Positions 22,227 through 31,697 of a DNA stretch of 64,000 bases are shown piece after piece; the first letter of the stretch is position 1; every line of letters starts with the position of its first letter. This stretch comes from Ceratothoa steindachneri (taxonomy: Eukaryota; Arthropoda; Malacostraca; Isopoda; Cymothoidae). The notes under the pieces are model-generated. The model was not told where the DNA came from. It searched no databases and saw nothing but the letters and a program-made list of their open reading frames with translations. The translations under genes and the position numbers were made by a program. The stretch is taken from contig OZ018327.1 of assembly GCA_963969495.1 (NCBI GenBank), positions 31,751,175 to 31,815,174 of the forward strand, given 5' to 3'.

Positions 22227-23157
22227 CGAGGGGTGGTCAATAAGTTTTGCGAATCGGTAGGGCAAAACAGAGAAAGGGAGATGGCTGTTTGTGGGGGTGT
22301 TGGGACAAGTTATGACAAGTCAGGACCTGCAGCCGCACGCTCCTGCCTCGTCTATTTAAGAAGCAGTAGCTGATCGCAGATCGTCAGTCAAAATTTTTCA
22401 ACAATGGAGAAGGTTGAGCACCGCGCAATGATCAAATTTTTGACCAAGGAAAGCAAGAATGCAAAAGAGATCCATGAACGCATGGTTGCAATGTACACCG
22501 ATAGCACCCCTTTCTATGCAACCATTGCTCGCTGGAATAGGGAGTTCCACCATGGTAGTGAGTCCCTTGAAGATGACTTCCGTCCAGGACGCCCTTCAGA
22601 CGTGACCAACGAGGTCAATGTGGCCCGTGTGGAGAGGATGATCCTCGAAAATCGACGGGTGAAGTTCGAAGAAATCGAGCGAGAACTTGGAATATCACAT
22701 GGAAGTGTTATCAACATCATCCACGACAATTTGACCATGACCAAGGTCTCTGCCCGTTGGGTCCCTAGAAACCTCACGCCTCATGATCGACTTCAACGTC
22801 GTCAAAGTCTACCAGGCCAGAGTTGCAAGTTGCACAAGCTGCCCTGCGCGAGTGCGGACTCTAGGAGCTCAACCATCCCCCCCAGATCTAGCCCCTAGCG
22901 ACTACTTTTTATTCCGCCAGCTCAAGGCTGCACTGCGTGGACGCCGGTTTGGGGACGATGAAGATGTCCAGCTCGCCGTCCAGGAGTGGATTGAACAGCA
23001 GTCGGGAGATTTCTGGTTGTCGGGAATTCGAAGCCTCAGGGACAAGTGGCGCAAGTGCATTGAAGTCAAGGGTAGTTATATTGAAAAATAATAAAACACT
23101 TTTCCTCATATCTCGTTTCCTTATATCCGAATTGCAAAACTTATTGACCGCCCCTCG
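22227..23157 (+). mobile_element. Internally deleted mariner, copy A
   Basis: The 931-bp element has inverted repeats starting CGAGGGGTGGTCAATAAG and CGAGGGGCGGTCAATAAG (31 bp, three mismatches) and a TA duplication on both sides (22225-22226, 23158-23159). The transposase starts at ATG 22404 with the mariner DNA-binding domain. At about 22800-22825 it jumps from the linker to the third catalytic region, so the first two catalytic Asp residues are gone. The C-terminal part keeps SPPDLAPSDYFLF and WRKCIEVKGSYIEK. It can only move in trans. It interrupts the copy 1 transposase gene. Confidence 0.92.
22404..23091 (+). pseudogene. Mariner transposase, DNA-binding domain fused to the C-terminus by deletion
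   Basis: Residues 1-120 from 22404 carry two helix-turn-helix units (IHERMVAMYTD to FYATIARWNREF, and FEEIERELGISHGSVINII) joined by a GRP-type linker (FRPGRPSDV). The frame then changes at the deletion junction. The C-terminal open frame (22783-23091) begins inside the catalytic domain with the last Asp in PDLAPSDYFLF. Full mariner transposases are about 345 residues; here about 220 remain across two frames. The DNA-binding part could still bind mariner ends, which is inference. Confidence 0.85.
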
Positions 23158-24049
23158 TATGATGAACACAAATGGATCATATGTGTAGATCTGAAAATGG
23201 GTTTTTTACTAGGCCCACAAGGAGACTATACAAAATATCCGTGTTTCCTGTGTTAATGAGACAGCCGAGCCAAGGACAAATATCGGGAACAGAAACTCTG
23301 GCCAGTTAGAAAAAGGTTGACTGTTGGAGACAAGAATATTATACACCAGCCACTTGTTGAGCGAGAGAAAATCCTCCTCCCACCCCTTCATATTAAACTA
23401 GGGCTGATGAAACAATTTGTGAAAGCTCTTAATGTAAAGGGTGACTGTTTCAAATTCATATGAACAATATTTCCTGGCTTAAGTTATGATAAAATAAAGG
23501 CTGGAGTTTTTGATGAGCCACAATTCAGAAAGTTACTGGAAAACCAAAGCCTCTTGAGTTCGATGACTGACATAGAATAAAGAACATGAGATTCATTTGT
23601 GGCTGTTGTGAAAGGATTTCTTGGAAACAAAAAGGCTGATAACTACAAGGATTTGGTAGAAACTTTACTTGATAGCTTTCATAGTTTAGGCCGCAACATG
23701 AGCATAAAGGTTCATTTCCTCAAGAGCCATCTTGATGAATTTTCTGCTAATCTTGGCATCGTGAGTGATGAACACGGAGAGCGTTTTCATCAAGATACCA
23801 AGATTATGGAGGAGAGATATCAATGCCGATAGAACACAAACATGATAGAAGACTACTCTTGGAGTATTTAACGAGACTGTGTAGACATCAAACACTTCAG
23901 ACACTCTCGCAAGCGAAAGTTTCTTTCATGAATGTGTACGATCGGTTGTGTTTTCTCCATTATAATAAAAAAATAACCTGTATTTATTTAGTAATAGGTG
24001 ATGTTATCTTACAATGCATTCATCCTTTCAAGTTCTGTTGATATTTTAA

Positions 24050-26865
24050 CACGTTAACTGCCATGTCACCACATATTGGTGACAGGCCATTTTCAATTTA
24101 CGCCAAATACTGGAGACGGTTGAAACTCCATCTGTACTGGGTCTCTAATATATGGTGACATTCTATGTATATTTTAAGGTAAAAGAATACTTACGGCGCC
24201 CAGAGAAATATTTTCGTTTCCGATCGTGGCTTCTTAATATTAACTGAAAGGTACATATAGATGACTGTGAAATTTCAATTTTAAACCCAGCCAGGTACAT
24301 AAACCTCTCAGTTTTTTATGTAAAATTAAGTGCAAATACATTATAAAAGTAGTTCACATTACATTTTATAAACAAATTATATAGGTATTACAAAAAAACA
24401 ATCCTTAATCAAGTATACTACTGTACATTATAAAAAAAAAAGGAAATGACATCGATCAAAAAACATTTTTATTCCTTTTTATGTAACTCTGCAAAACATT
24501 TTACACACACACGGATTGTTAGGACATCCACAGCAATAGTACTTAGACTTAATATTTCTTTTTCGCGCTCCATTTCTTTCGTGTTCAGTTTTGGTTTTCT
24601 GATAGTAAGGTTTGCAGGATCTGTACATTTCTTTGTTTTGTTCATTTTTAATTAACTCAAGAACATGCTGTTGACCTACTACTGTCTTACTGTATTTCTC
24701 TGGTGTTTTTATGGATAAGCAAGATAATGCGATTTCCTCTTTCAATGTTCTGATTGACATTTTTGTGTTTTTTAGCTCTTGATATAATATATGAGCATTG
24801 GTAACACTTATTCCTAAAAGTAATTCTATCCCTAATTTACGGTACCACTTTACACCTTTTTGCAATGTGGTGCGTAAGACGCCATCTGATCAGACAAATC
24901 TATACCCCTTTTACCTTCATTATATGCTAAGACTGCTTCAGATTTCGTAGTTGATGTTATTCTTACTCTTCCAGCTGCTATTTGTATATTTGCTGAAGTT
25001 GCAGTTGATGGACCTGGTACATTATCTTGATGACTCTCTTCTTCTTTTCCCTCATCTTCTCTTCTTCCTTCATCTTCTCCCGGCCTGCCTCTCTGCTTCT
25101 TAGTTATTCCCAACAGGTTTTGTGTGTGTTTAGTGTACAAAATCCTGACATCTCTGACGTCCTTCCATTTCAGGATAACGATTCCATTTTCATCCTCTTT
25201 GGAGATTACTTCGCCTCTCTTCAATTTTGCCTCCATTACTCCTTTTGGCATGTGTTTCTTGCATGCCCTAAGAGTTCCCACAACATGTGTTTTCTGTTTC
25301 AGGAAACTAGCTGCAAGTTCATAGCTTGTGTAGAAATTATCTACATGTATCGTCCGACCTTGATTGAGAAGTTTCGCCAGTCCTACCACCCTTACACCTG
25401 TTGCCGACTTTCCTGAATAGACTGATATGTTATATGTGAATCCTTTCTTTGAGCAAAGCTTAAAAGTTTAATTCCATATTTGTGGGACTTGTTTGGGATA
25501 TACTGGCGGAACCTCCGCCGTCCCCTCCACGGAATAAGTGATTGATCGATGACGACTTCATTTCTGGGAGTATATGATGACCTATATTTTCTAAGAAGCC
25601 TATGAAGTAGGGGCAGAATTTTTCCTAGTCTGTTCCCTTCTTCTATTTCCTCATTGTTGGCAAAGTGAAAGCAATTTAGTAAAAGCTCAAACCTGTTACG
25701 GGGCATTTGGCTAGGTATTTCACTTTTGTACAATGGTAACTGGCTTCAGTAGGCTGCAAGGGTGCCTTTACGATCCAGCCCCATCCACAAAATCCATCCT
25801 AAAAAGGTTTTAATTTCTTCTTTGGTCGTTGGCAGCCATTTTTTATGTCTTTCATGTGGTGTCAACGAATTATCATACCTTCTATTTTTAGTGACTTGCT
25901 CAGCATAAAGGTTTGTTTGGTCGACAAGTACTTACAACACTTCGTCATCAACAAACAACATGAAGGTGCCTTCCGGTTTCAAGGTAGTTGGTACAGGAAA
26001 TGCTACCTGTACTCCTTCGCCAGTAAATGAAAAAATCAGTTGCGTTCCTCTATAGTCTGACCATATTGGAGCTGAAAATCCTTGTTTCTGTTCTTCTTCT
26101 TCATGTTCTTCTTCATTTTCCATTTCTTTGTCTTCTTCGACATCAAGGTTTGCCAGACATCTTTCTAAATCTGCGTCCGCCTCCTCATCACTGGGTCCAT
26201 AAAAGGGTTCATAGGTTGGGTCAGATACTGAATCATCATCTGATACGTCCATAAAAGAATCTTCCATATCTTCAATGTACAGTAGTTTTGAAATTTCCTT
26301 TCACTCATCACGTTTGTCGATTTTCCTTTATTTTCCTGTTCGTTTATTTGCTTCCATTTTTATTCCAAATTTAATATCAGTAATAATTTTTATTGTGAAA
26401 TGTATAATACTTCATAGTATTTTTCTATGTCTGAAAATAGGAGAATAAAAATTAAGTAATATAAAATAAAAAGTAAAAAAAAAAAGGTCACCAATATATG
26501 GTGACATATCATCATATGTAAGGTAACTATATGAAGCTCAATTTTCATTATTTGTTATGTTCTGTAAAACTTTGAGACAATAAATACTATAAAAATAGCA
26601 TATATTTTATGTATAAATTGTGAAATCCAAAAAAGAGAAATGTAAGTACTAGAAATTGCCTGTCACCAATAAATGGTGACATGGCTTCTGAGATTAACAC
26701 CATATTTTGACCGCCATTTTGTTAGGGAAAATATAAGAGTACAACACTAAAATTAGTACAAAACATGTTTATTACATATGCACGTCTCTCCTCTGTCACT
26801 AACAGAAAATCTTTTTGGGGGGCCCCCACTTGCATTAAATTAAAACTGGCCTGGCAGTTAACGTG
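24050..26865 (-). mobile_element. piggyBac-type transposon, structurally complete, coding region mutated
   Basis: TTAA flanks both ends (24046-24049, 26866-26869). The terminal inverted repeat is CACGTTAACTGCCA (14 bp, perfect), so the element is 2816 bp. Three palindromes with the form TGTCACCA-5-TGGTGACA lie near the ends (24064-24084, 26487-26505, 26661-26681), plus a half site about 24153. The transposase is on the minus strand and broken. The element sits inside the copy 1 transposon. Confidence 0.92.
24479..26267 (-). pseudogene. piggyBac transposase, broken by frameshifts and a nonsense change
   Basis: From ATG 26267 an acidic N-terminus (111 residues) ends in a frame break about 25932. 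The frame then carries on through NLYAEQVTKN and LGWILWMGLD to a TGA at 25746-25748 where a Trp is expected. The next piece (25733-25392) has EVVIDQSLIPWRGR with the first catalytic Asp. After a second break about 25405, IHVDNFYTSYELA carries the second and KRGIDLSDQM the third. A third break about 24855 leads to the C-terminal Cys-rich end CCGCPNNPCVC. All three Asp are intact, so inactivation is by frame damage only. Confidence 0.88.
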
Positions 26866-26895
26866 TTAAGTTATGGTTTAAAGCTATAACTCTTA

Positions 26896-27591
26896 GGAAA
26901 CTATCCTTACCAAGTAAATACAGGAAACTATCCTTACCGAGTAAATACAGGAAACTATCCTTACCGAGTAAATACAGGAAACTATCCTTACCGAGTAAAT
27001 ACAGTAAACTATCCTTACCGAGTAAATACAGGAAACTATCCTTACCGAGTAAATACAGGAAACTATCCTTACCGAGTAAATACAGTAAACTATCCTTACC
27101 AAGTAAATACAGGAAACTATCCTTACCGAGTAAATACAGGAAACTATCCTTACCGAGTAAATACAGGAAACTATCCTTACCGAGTAAATACAGTAAACTA
27201 TCCTTACCGAGTAAATACAGGAAACTATCCTTACCGAGTAAATACAGGAAACTATCCTTACCGAGTAAATACAGGAAACTATCCTTAGCGAGTAAATACA
27301 GGAAACTATCCTTACAGAGTAAATACAGGAAACTATCTTTACCGAGTAAATACAGGAAACTATCCTTACCGAGTAAATACAGGAAACTATCCTTACCGAG
27401 TAAATACAGTAAACTATCTTTACCGAGTAAATACAGGAAACTATCCTTACCGAGTAAATACAGGAAACTATCCTTACCGAGTAAATACAGGAAACTATTC
27501 TTACCGAGTAAATACAGGAAACTATCTTTACCGAGTAAATACAGGAAACTATCCTTACAGAGTAAATACAGGAAACTATCTTTACCGAGTA
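26896..27591. repeat. 27-bp minisatellite, about 26 copies
   Basis: Units of GGAAACTATCCTTACCGAG plus TAAATACA repeat with an exact 27-base period. Variants include CAGTAAAC (four copies), CTTTACC, CCTTACAG and one CCTTAGCG. Because 27 divides by three, the minus strand stays open and reads as a nine-residue repeat (GKDSFLYLL); this is not evidence for a protein. It begins about 30 bases after the right TTAA of the piggyBac, inside copy 1. Confidence 0.95.
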
Positions 27592-27867
27592 TGTACATGC
27601 AGTACGTCGTAAAATAGGAATATGTTGTAGAATAAAAACCTAATGTGTTACAAATAAATGGATGCCATATTTAAAATCAGCAAGTTAAAATGAGTTAAAA
27701 ACAACTACAAAACATAAGTCAACAAAATGTTTGTTGGCCAGTGTTATCAACTGTCAATTTTTTTCCCAACCCTGGATGAAATCACCCGATCCTATGATGA
27801 AACCAACATAAAGAGCAGACTGACAATCGCTGGTAATCACGTTGGCACCAGGTAAGGTTCCTCATTG

Positions 27868-28414
27868 GGGTAAACATTCGTTTTAACACATTTTCGAAAA
27901 TGAATTTAAAAATTTGTTTTTCTTATGCAGTTTGATGTGTAGATTTTCAGAGCTGATACTCGTTTTTCCCTGAAATTCATGGGCTAACCTTCGGAGGACC
28001 ATGTAAGCTATACCATTCGAAAGAGAATGTAAAAGAACATAAGGGTTTCGAATTTCGTTAGAATTGGCTGATTAGTTACAATGCTATTGCAAAAACAAAG
28101 AAAAAGCACAACGGGGACCGACCGACCGACGACATAGTGAGATGCAGAGTCACCCGCGACTAGACACGCACGCGACTAGATCTCAAAAGGCTAGGTTTAG
28201 GTGAGTGAATTAAGGCAAAAGTTGCTAGGTCGAAAATGACGCAGAAAGATTCGAAGTTAGCAAAATTGCAATAGAGTTTCAAAAAGTGAATAACTACGTT
28301 ATTATTAAGTTTCATAAGTTAAAAATGGCATCGGTAAGCATCGTTTTTAAAATAAAAAACGTTTATGTCTTTAAAAATTAAAAAACGTTAATGTGTTAAA
28401 ACGAATCTTTACCC
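27868..28414. mobile_element. Inverted-repeat element (MITE-like) with the ACCGACCGAC repeat
   Basis: GGGTAAACATTCGTTTTAAC begins at 27868 and its complement ends at 28414; the 25-bp arms differ at one base. Less perfect pairing continues inward (ACACATTTTCG against ACACATTAACG). Inside lie the dispersed repeat segments shared with 8540-8775, including GGACCGACCGACCGAC (about 28115). No coding potential. A clean target-site duplication was not found, so the exact ends are uncertain. Confidence 0.6.
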
Positions 28415-29635
28415 ATAATCACATATTCTTATGCCGTTAGCAACAATTGGACTGGAGATCCGAACCATGAGCCGTTACAGCATACTGGGCCGTTGCAATG
28501 TCAGCCTACTCAAATTGAGTTCCTACCAGCGAGTAGACATTTGGGTTGTTATTTTTTCGGTTCAAAACAAATAAGCCTTGACAAGATGGCTGCCAATTTA
28601 TTTTTCGTTATAACAGCATAATTATAAATTTCCGCGCCTTAATTAGTGAAATTGCTATATAATGTATAATACATATTTATTTTTTAAAATATATTTACAA
28701 GAAAGCGCCTTCGGGTTTTTTAATAAATTTAGGTGAAAGGTACATATGGAGGAACTCTTGCAATTAAACAGTCATGTTTACTTGCCTTTATGAATTTGGT
28801 AATCTATTTTATTTGAGATGTTTTATTTCACCATCGTTTATCTTGGACTTGCCTAGTTCATGAGATATAAGAAATTACAGTTATATTTTACAAGTCTGTA
28901 ATTTCAACGAAAATAGGCAAACATACATATTAATAGCCTAAATTAACCGACTTTATTTAAAGTACCTGATCTATCTAGCTTAACCTACCTGGCCTAAACT
29001 ACCTAACCGATCGCAAGCCTTAAATAAGACCTAGTAAACTTTAAAGAGAATTTGGGTGGCGATACACTTTTGCTATCGTTTTTAAAGTGTGGACCTTATC
29101 GGTCAGTTATGATAGTGGCAAAACAGTTAGGGATCTAGTTTTTATTGCCACTATGAAAAATCCAACTTTCAACATTGTTCCCATTACCATTCTATATTTT
29201 GTGCATGAACCTTTTATTCAGTAACAAATGATTGGATTGTTTGTACTAGTACTCTTCGTTGGCGTGTCCCAGGTACGCTTTGCACGTATCGGACTAAATT
29301 GTTGTTCACGAAAGAATGTTTTTAATGGAATGAATCAAAGATTCGGAGTCTCTTTTCTCCAGCGGAGACAATAGAAAAATTTCTGTCACCTTTTCTAACG
29401 CATTAAAGATTTATTTTTCCTCAATGGTCTTACCTATATTTGGTTCGAACAAATTTAAACTCTTCTATCTGTACGATTTTTCCAAGTACATCAAGGCCGA
29501 TGTTTTCTTGTTGCCAAACTTCGTAGCAAGAAGATTTCCAATCTTCTTGCTGTATGTTGTATAAGATTCAACCCACGTTGAAGCTGAAACTAAGTAGTGT
29601 ATTTTTGTAAAGAACACATAATATTATCACGAGGG
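28415..29635. other. Unassigned stretch
   Basis: AT-rich sequence with no frame or repeat I can name. It contains several conventional-looking short motifs but nothing above chance. Confidence 0.3.
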
Positions 29636-30740
29636 GAAAAATAACATAACATAATTCAACAGATGATAAAAGCCATAAGGGCATATCAGAGGTCATCCAA
29701 GTCAACACCCGCAAAAGAAATTACATCCATAAGAGAGCGTCCAAAACACTGCTTAAAATAGGCAGTACCATCATGGATTGTCGAAAATTAAATCATGCAG
29801 GTACAATACACAATAATACGAGGGGCGCTCAATAAGTTTTGCAATTCGTATATAAGGAAACGAGATATGAGGAAAAGTGTTTTATTATTTTTCAATATAA
29901 CTACCTTCGACTTCAATGCACTTGCGCCACTTGTCCCTGAGGCTTCGAATTCCCGGCAACCAGAAATATCTCGACTACTGTTCAATCCACTCCTGGACGG
30001 CGAGCTGGACATCTTCATCGTCCCCAAACCGGCGTCCACGCAGTGCAGCCTTGAGCTGGCGGAATAAAAAGTAGTCGCTAGGGGCCAGATCTGGACTGTA
30101 GGGGAGATGATTGAGCTCCTCGAATCCGCACTCGCCAGGGCAGCTTGTGCAACTCTGGCCTTATGGATTTTGACGACGTTAAAGTCGATCATGGGGCGTA
30201 AGGTTTCTAGGGACCCAACGGGCAGAGACCTTGGTCATGGCCAAATTGTTGTCGACGATGTTGATAACACTTCCATGTGATATTCCAAGTTCTCGCTTGA
30301 TTTCTTCGACCTTCACAGGGCGGTGTCGGTGTACACTGCAACCATGTGTTCATGGATCTCTTTTGCATTCTTGCCTTCCCTGGTCAACAAATTGATCACT
30401 GCGCGGTGCTCAACCTTCTCCATTGTTGAAAAGGTTGTGACTGACGATCTGCGATCAGCCACTGCTTCTTAAATAGACGAGGCAGGAGCGTGCGGCTGCA
30501 GGTCCTGACTTGTCATAACTTGTCCTAACACCGCCACAAACAGCCATCCCCCTTCCTCTGTTTTGCCCTACCCATTCGCAAAACCTATTGATTGCCCCTC
30601 GTATATAAAATTTATGAAAAAACACCCCTTTTTCCTCCAAAATCTGCATCCACAGAAGTGAGTTCAGAACATCAGCTCCAATTTAAACAATGTTGGTATT
30701 ACAATATGTAATTTTCCCCAATACAAGTAAAAAAACACTA
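29636..30740 (-). mobile_element. CR1-like 3' tail remnant split by a mariner
   Basis: Starting at ATAACATAACATAATT (29640) the order ATAACATAACATAAT, GATGA-AAGCCA, AAGATCATCCA-like, AAACCC/CCCGCAAAA, GCATCCA matches 50313-50400, the 3' end of the CR1-like fragment on the right. After the mariner the block CATCCACAGAAGTGAG (about 30647) matches CATCTACAGGAATGAG (about 50522). The similarity is partial, so the call is moderate. The mariner copy B (29819-30601) lies inside. Confidence 0.45.
29819..30601 (-). mobile_element. Internally deleted mariner, copy B
   Basis: Ends CGAGGGGCGCTCAATAAG (29819) and the complement of CGAGGGGCAATCAATAGG (to 30601) are flanked by TA. The transposase is on the minus strand from ATG at 30423. 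It has the same deletion joining the DNA-binding region to the third catalytic segment as copy A, at about 30150-30175. It also lacks a further ~145 bp inside the DNA-binding domain (junction about 30325-30335), which explains 783 bp against 931 bp. Confidence 0.9.
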
Positions 30741-31690
30741 ACCTATCCTCCCCATATACTCATTTAACTTGCTCGTGAAAACAAATGCGCCTTGTCAAAC
30801 CACGAACCCTTATTTAAAGGAAACAGAAAAGTTGCACTGCTTTACGCGATCACTAACGCCAACTTTTTGACGAGACTAAAATTGTACTCATGCACTTCTT
30901 AAAACCGATTCTGTACCTGCGCGTTTCTTAAAATTTAATAACTTACCTAATTGTACCTGCGCAAACATGCCGCTTTCCCCTTGTGACAATTTTAGGCCTT
31001 GAAAAAGGAAGTACATACGAATATGATGGGGCTAAAAAGGAAGCCAGGAAGGTATTTTTACGGACTTTTCCCGAAAAGAAGGTCCTGATTATTTTAAGCC
31101 TTTCCAAAAGGCAAATAATTAAGTTATAAAGATTATTATAAGTAATTACCACTAAAAAGATCATCTTTATACAGAATTTTAAGTAAATACATATTAAACG
31201 GGAATAAACGGAGTTTAAGGATTGACATTAAAATTACCCGAAAAATGTTTCCTTTTCAAAATTAATTTATTTTCTTAGGTTCTATTATTTAATTTATAAG
31301 AACTTTTAATGAGTTAAACATAACATGAGCTAAGAGAATGATAAATGATTGGCTTACCTTGGGAAAAGGACTAATACTGTATCCAGGGATTTATGATATT
31401 TCGTTCCAGAGAATATCGTTGCCGTCTGGAGTAGCTTATTCCTCTTGTTAGTATTTTGGGTAAGCTATCGTTAACTTTCTCTTGTAACAATGAAATTATT
31501 GAAAAAACGTCCAGAACGCCTTTAGTTATGAATACGTTGAAGTTGACCTTTTTGTGAGAACTGAGAGAGCACATGCTTCTTCTTCTGCGCCGAAGCCTTT
31601 GTCATGAGTCATTCGATATTAAAGTCAGTGAAAACGATCACCTGGTTAACATAAAAATTTAGCCAAGCAAATTATCATTCTCTAGAAAAA
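30741..31690. other. Unassigned stretch, partly a possible BEL 3' LTR
   Basis: The region left of 31698 must hold the rest of the BEL element's 3' LTR if that LTR is intact, but its outer end cannot be placed. No gene is supported. Confidence 0.3.
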
Positions 31691-31697
31691 ATTAATG

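Larger units (their letters stand above)
21470..23900 (+). pseudogene. Transposase-like gene of copy 1, split by a mariner
   Basis: Pieces in order: WAPHNVCKPSVENLRQWTKG (about 21475), after a frame change HVNDCYFYLTKTS and the open frame to 21954 ending DLVRDLGLSKELAEVLTSRL, then SLEKSLKCVLLHNENLLGAI (about 22090). The mariner at 22227 interrupts it. After it KWIICVDLKMGF (about 23175) continues, and VAVVKGFLGNKKADNY to SDEHGERFHQDTKIMEERYQ (23599-23832). The acidic residues in DSLEKSLK(A/C)VLLHN, ICVDLK and DEHGERFHQD suggest an RNase H-fold transposase, but that is inference. Frame changes and stops make it inactive. Confidence 0.65.
21004..27743 (+). mobile_element. DNA transposon of uncertain superfamily, copy 1, with nested insertions
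   Basis: Ends are CACTGGTCAACAAATAT at 21004 and the complement of CACTGGCCAACAAACAT ending at 27743. They are flanked by the same 3-bp TTA (21001-21003, 27744-27746). The element holds a mariner (22227-23157), a piggyBac (24050-26865) and a 27-bp minisatellite; without these about 2.3 kb remain, close to the 2556 bp of copy 2 (39095-41650). The coding remains match copy 2. CACTGG ends and a 3-bp TSD point to the CMC/Chapaev3 group, but that name is inference. Confidence 0.75.

Noticed and set aside
26858..27598. A 246-residue minus-strand open frame of GKDSFLYLL repeats
   Set aside because: It is a by-product of a 27-bp DNA minisatellite whose period is divisible by three; neighbouring frames are open as well.
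27868..30601. CRISPR-like or integron-like repeat arrangement
   Set aside because: Repeats are transposon ends and minisatellites in a eukaryotic setting; no spacer structure or associated genes.
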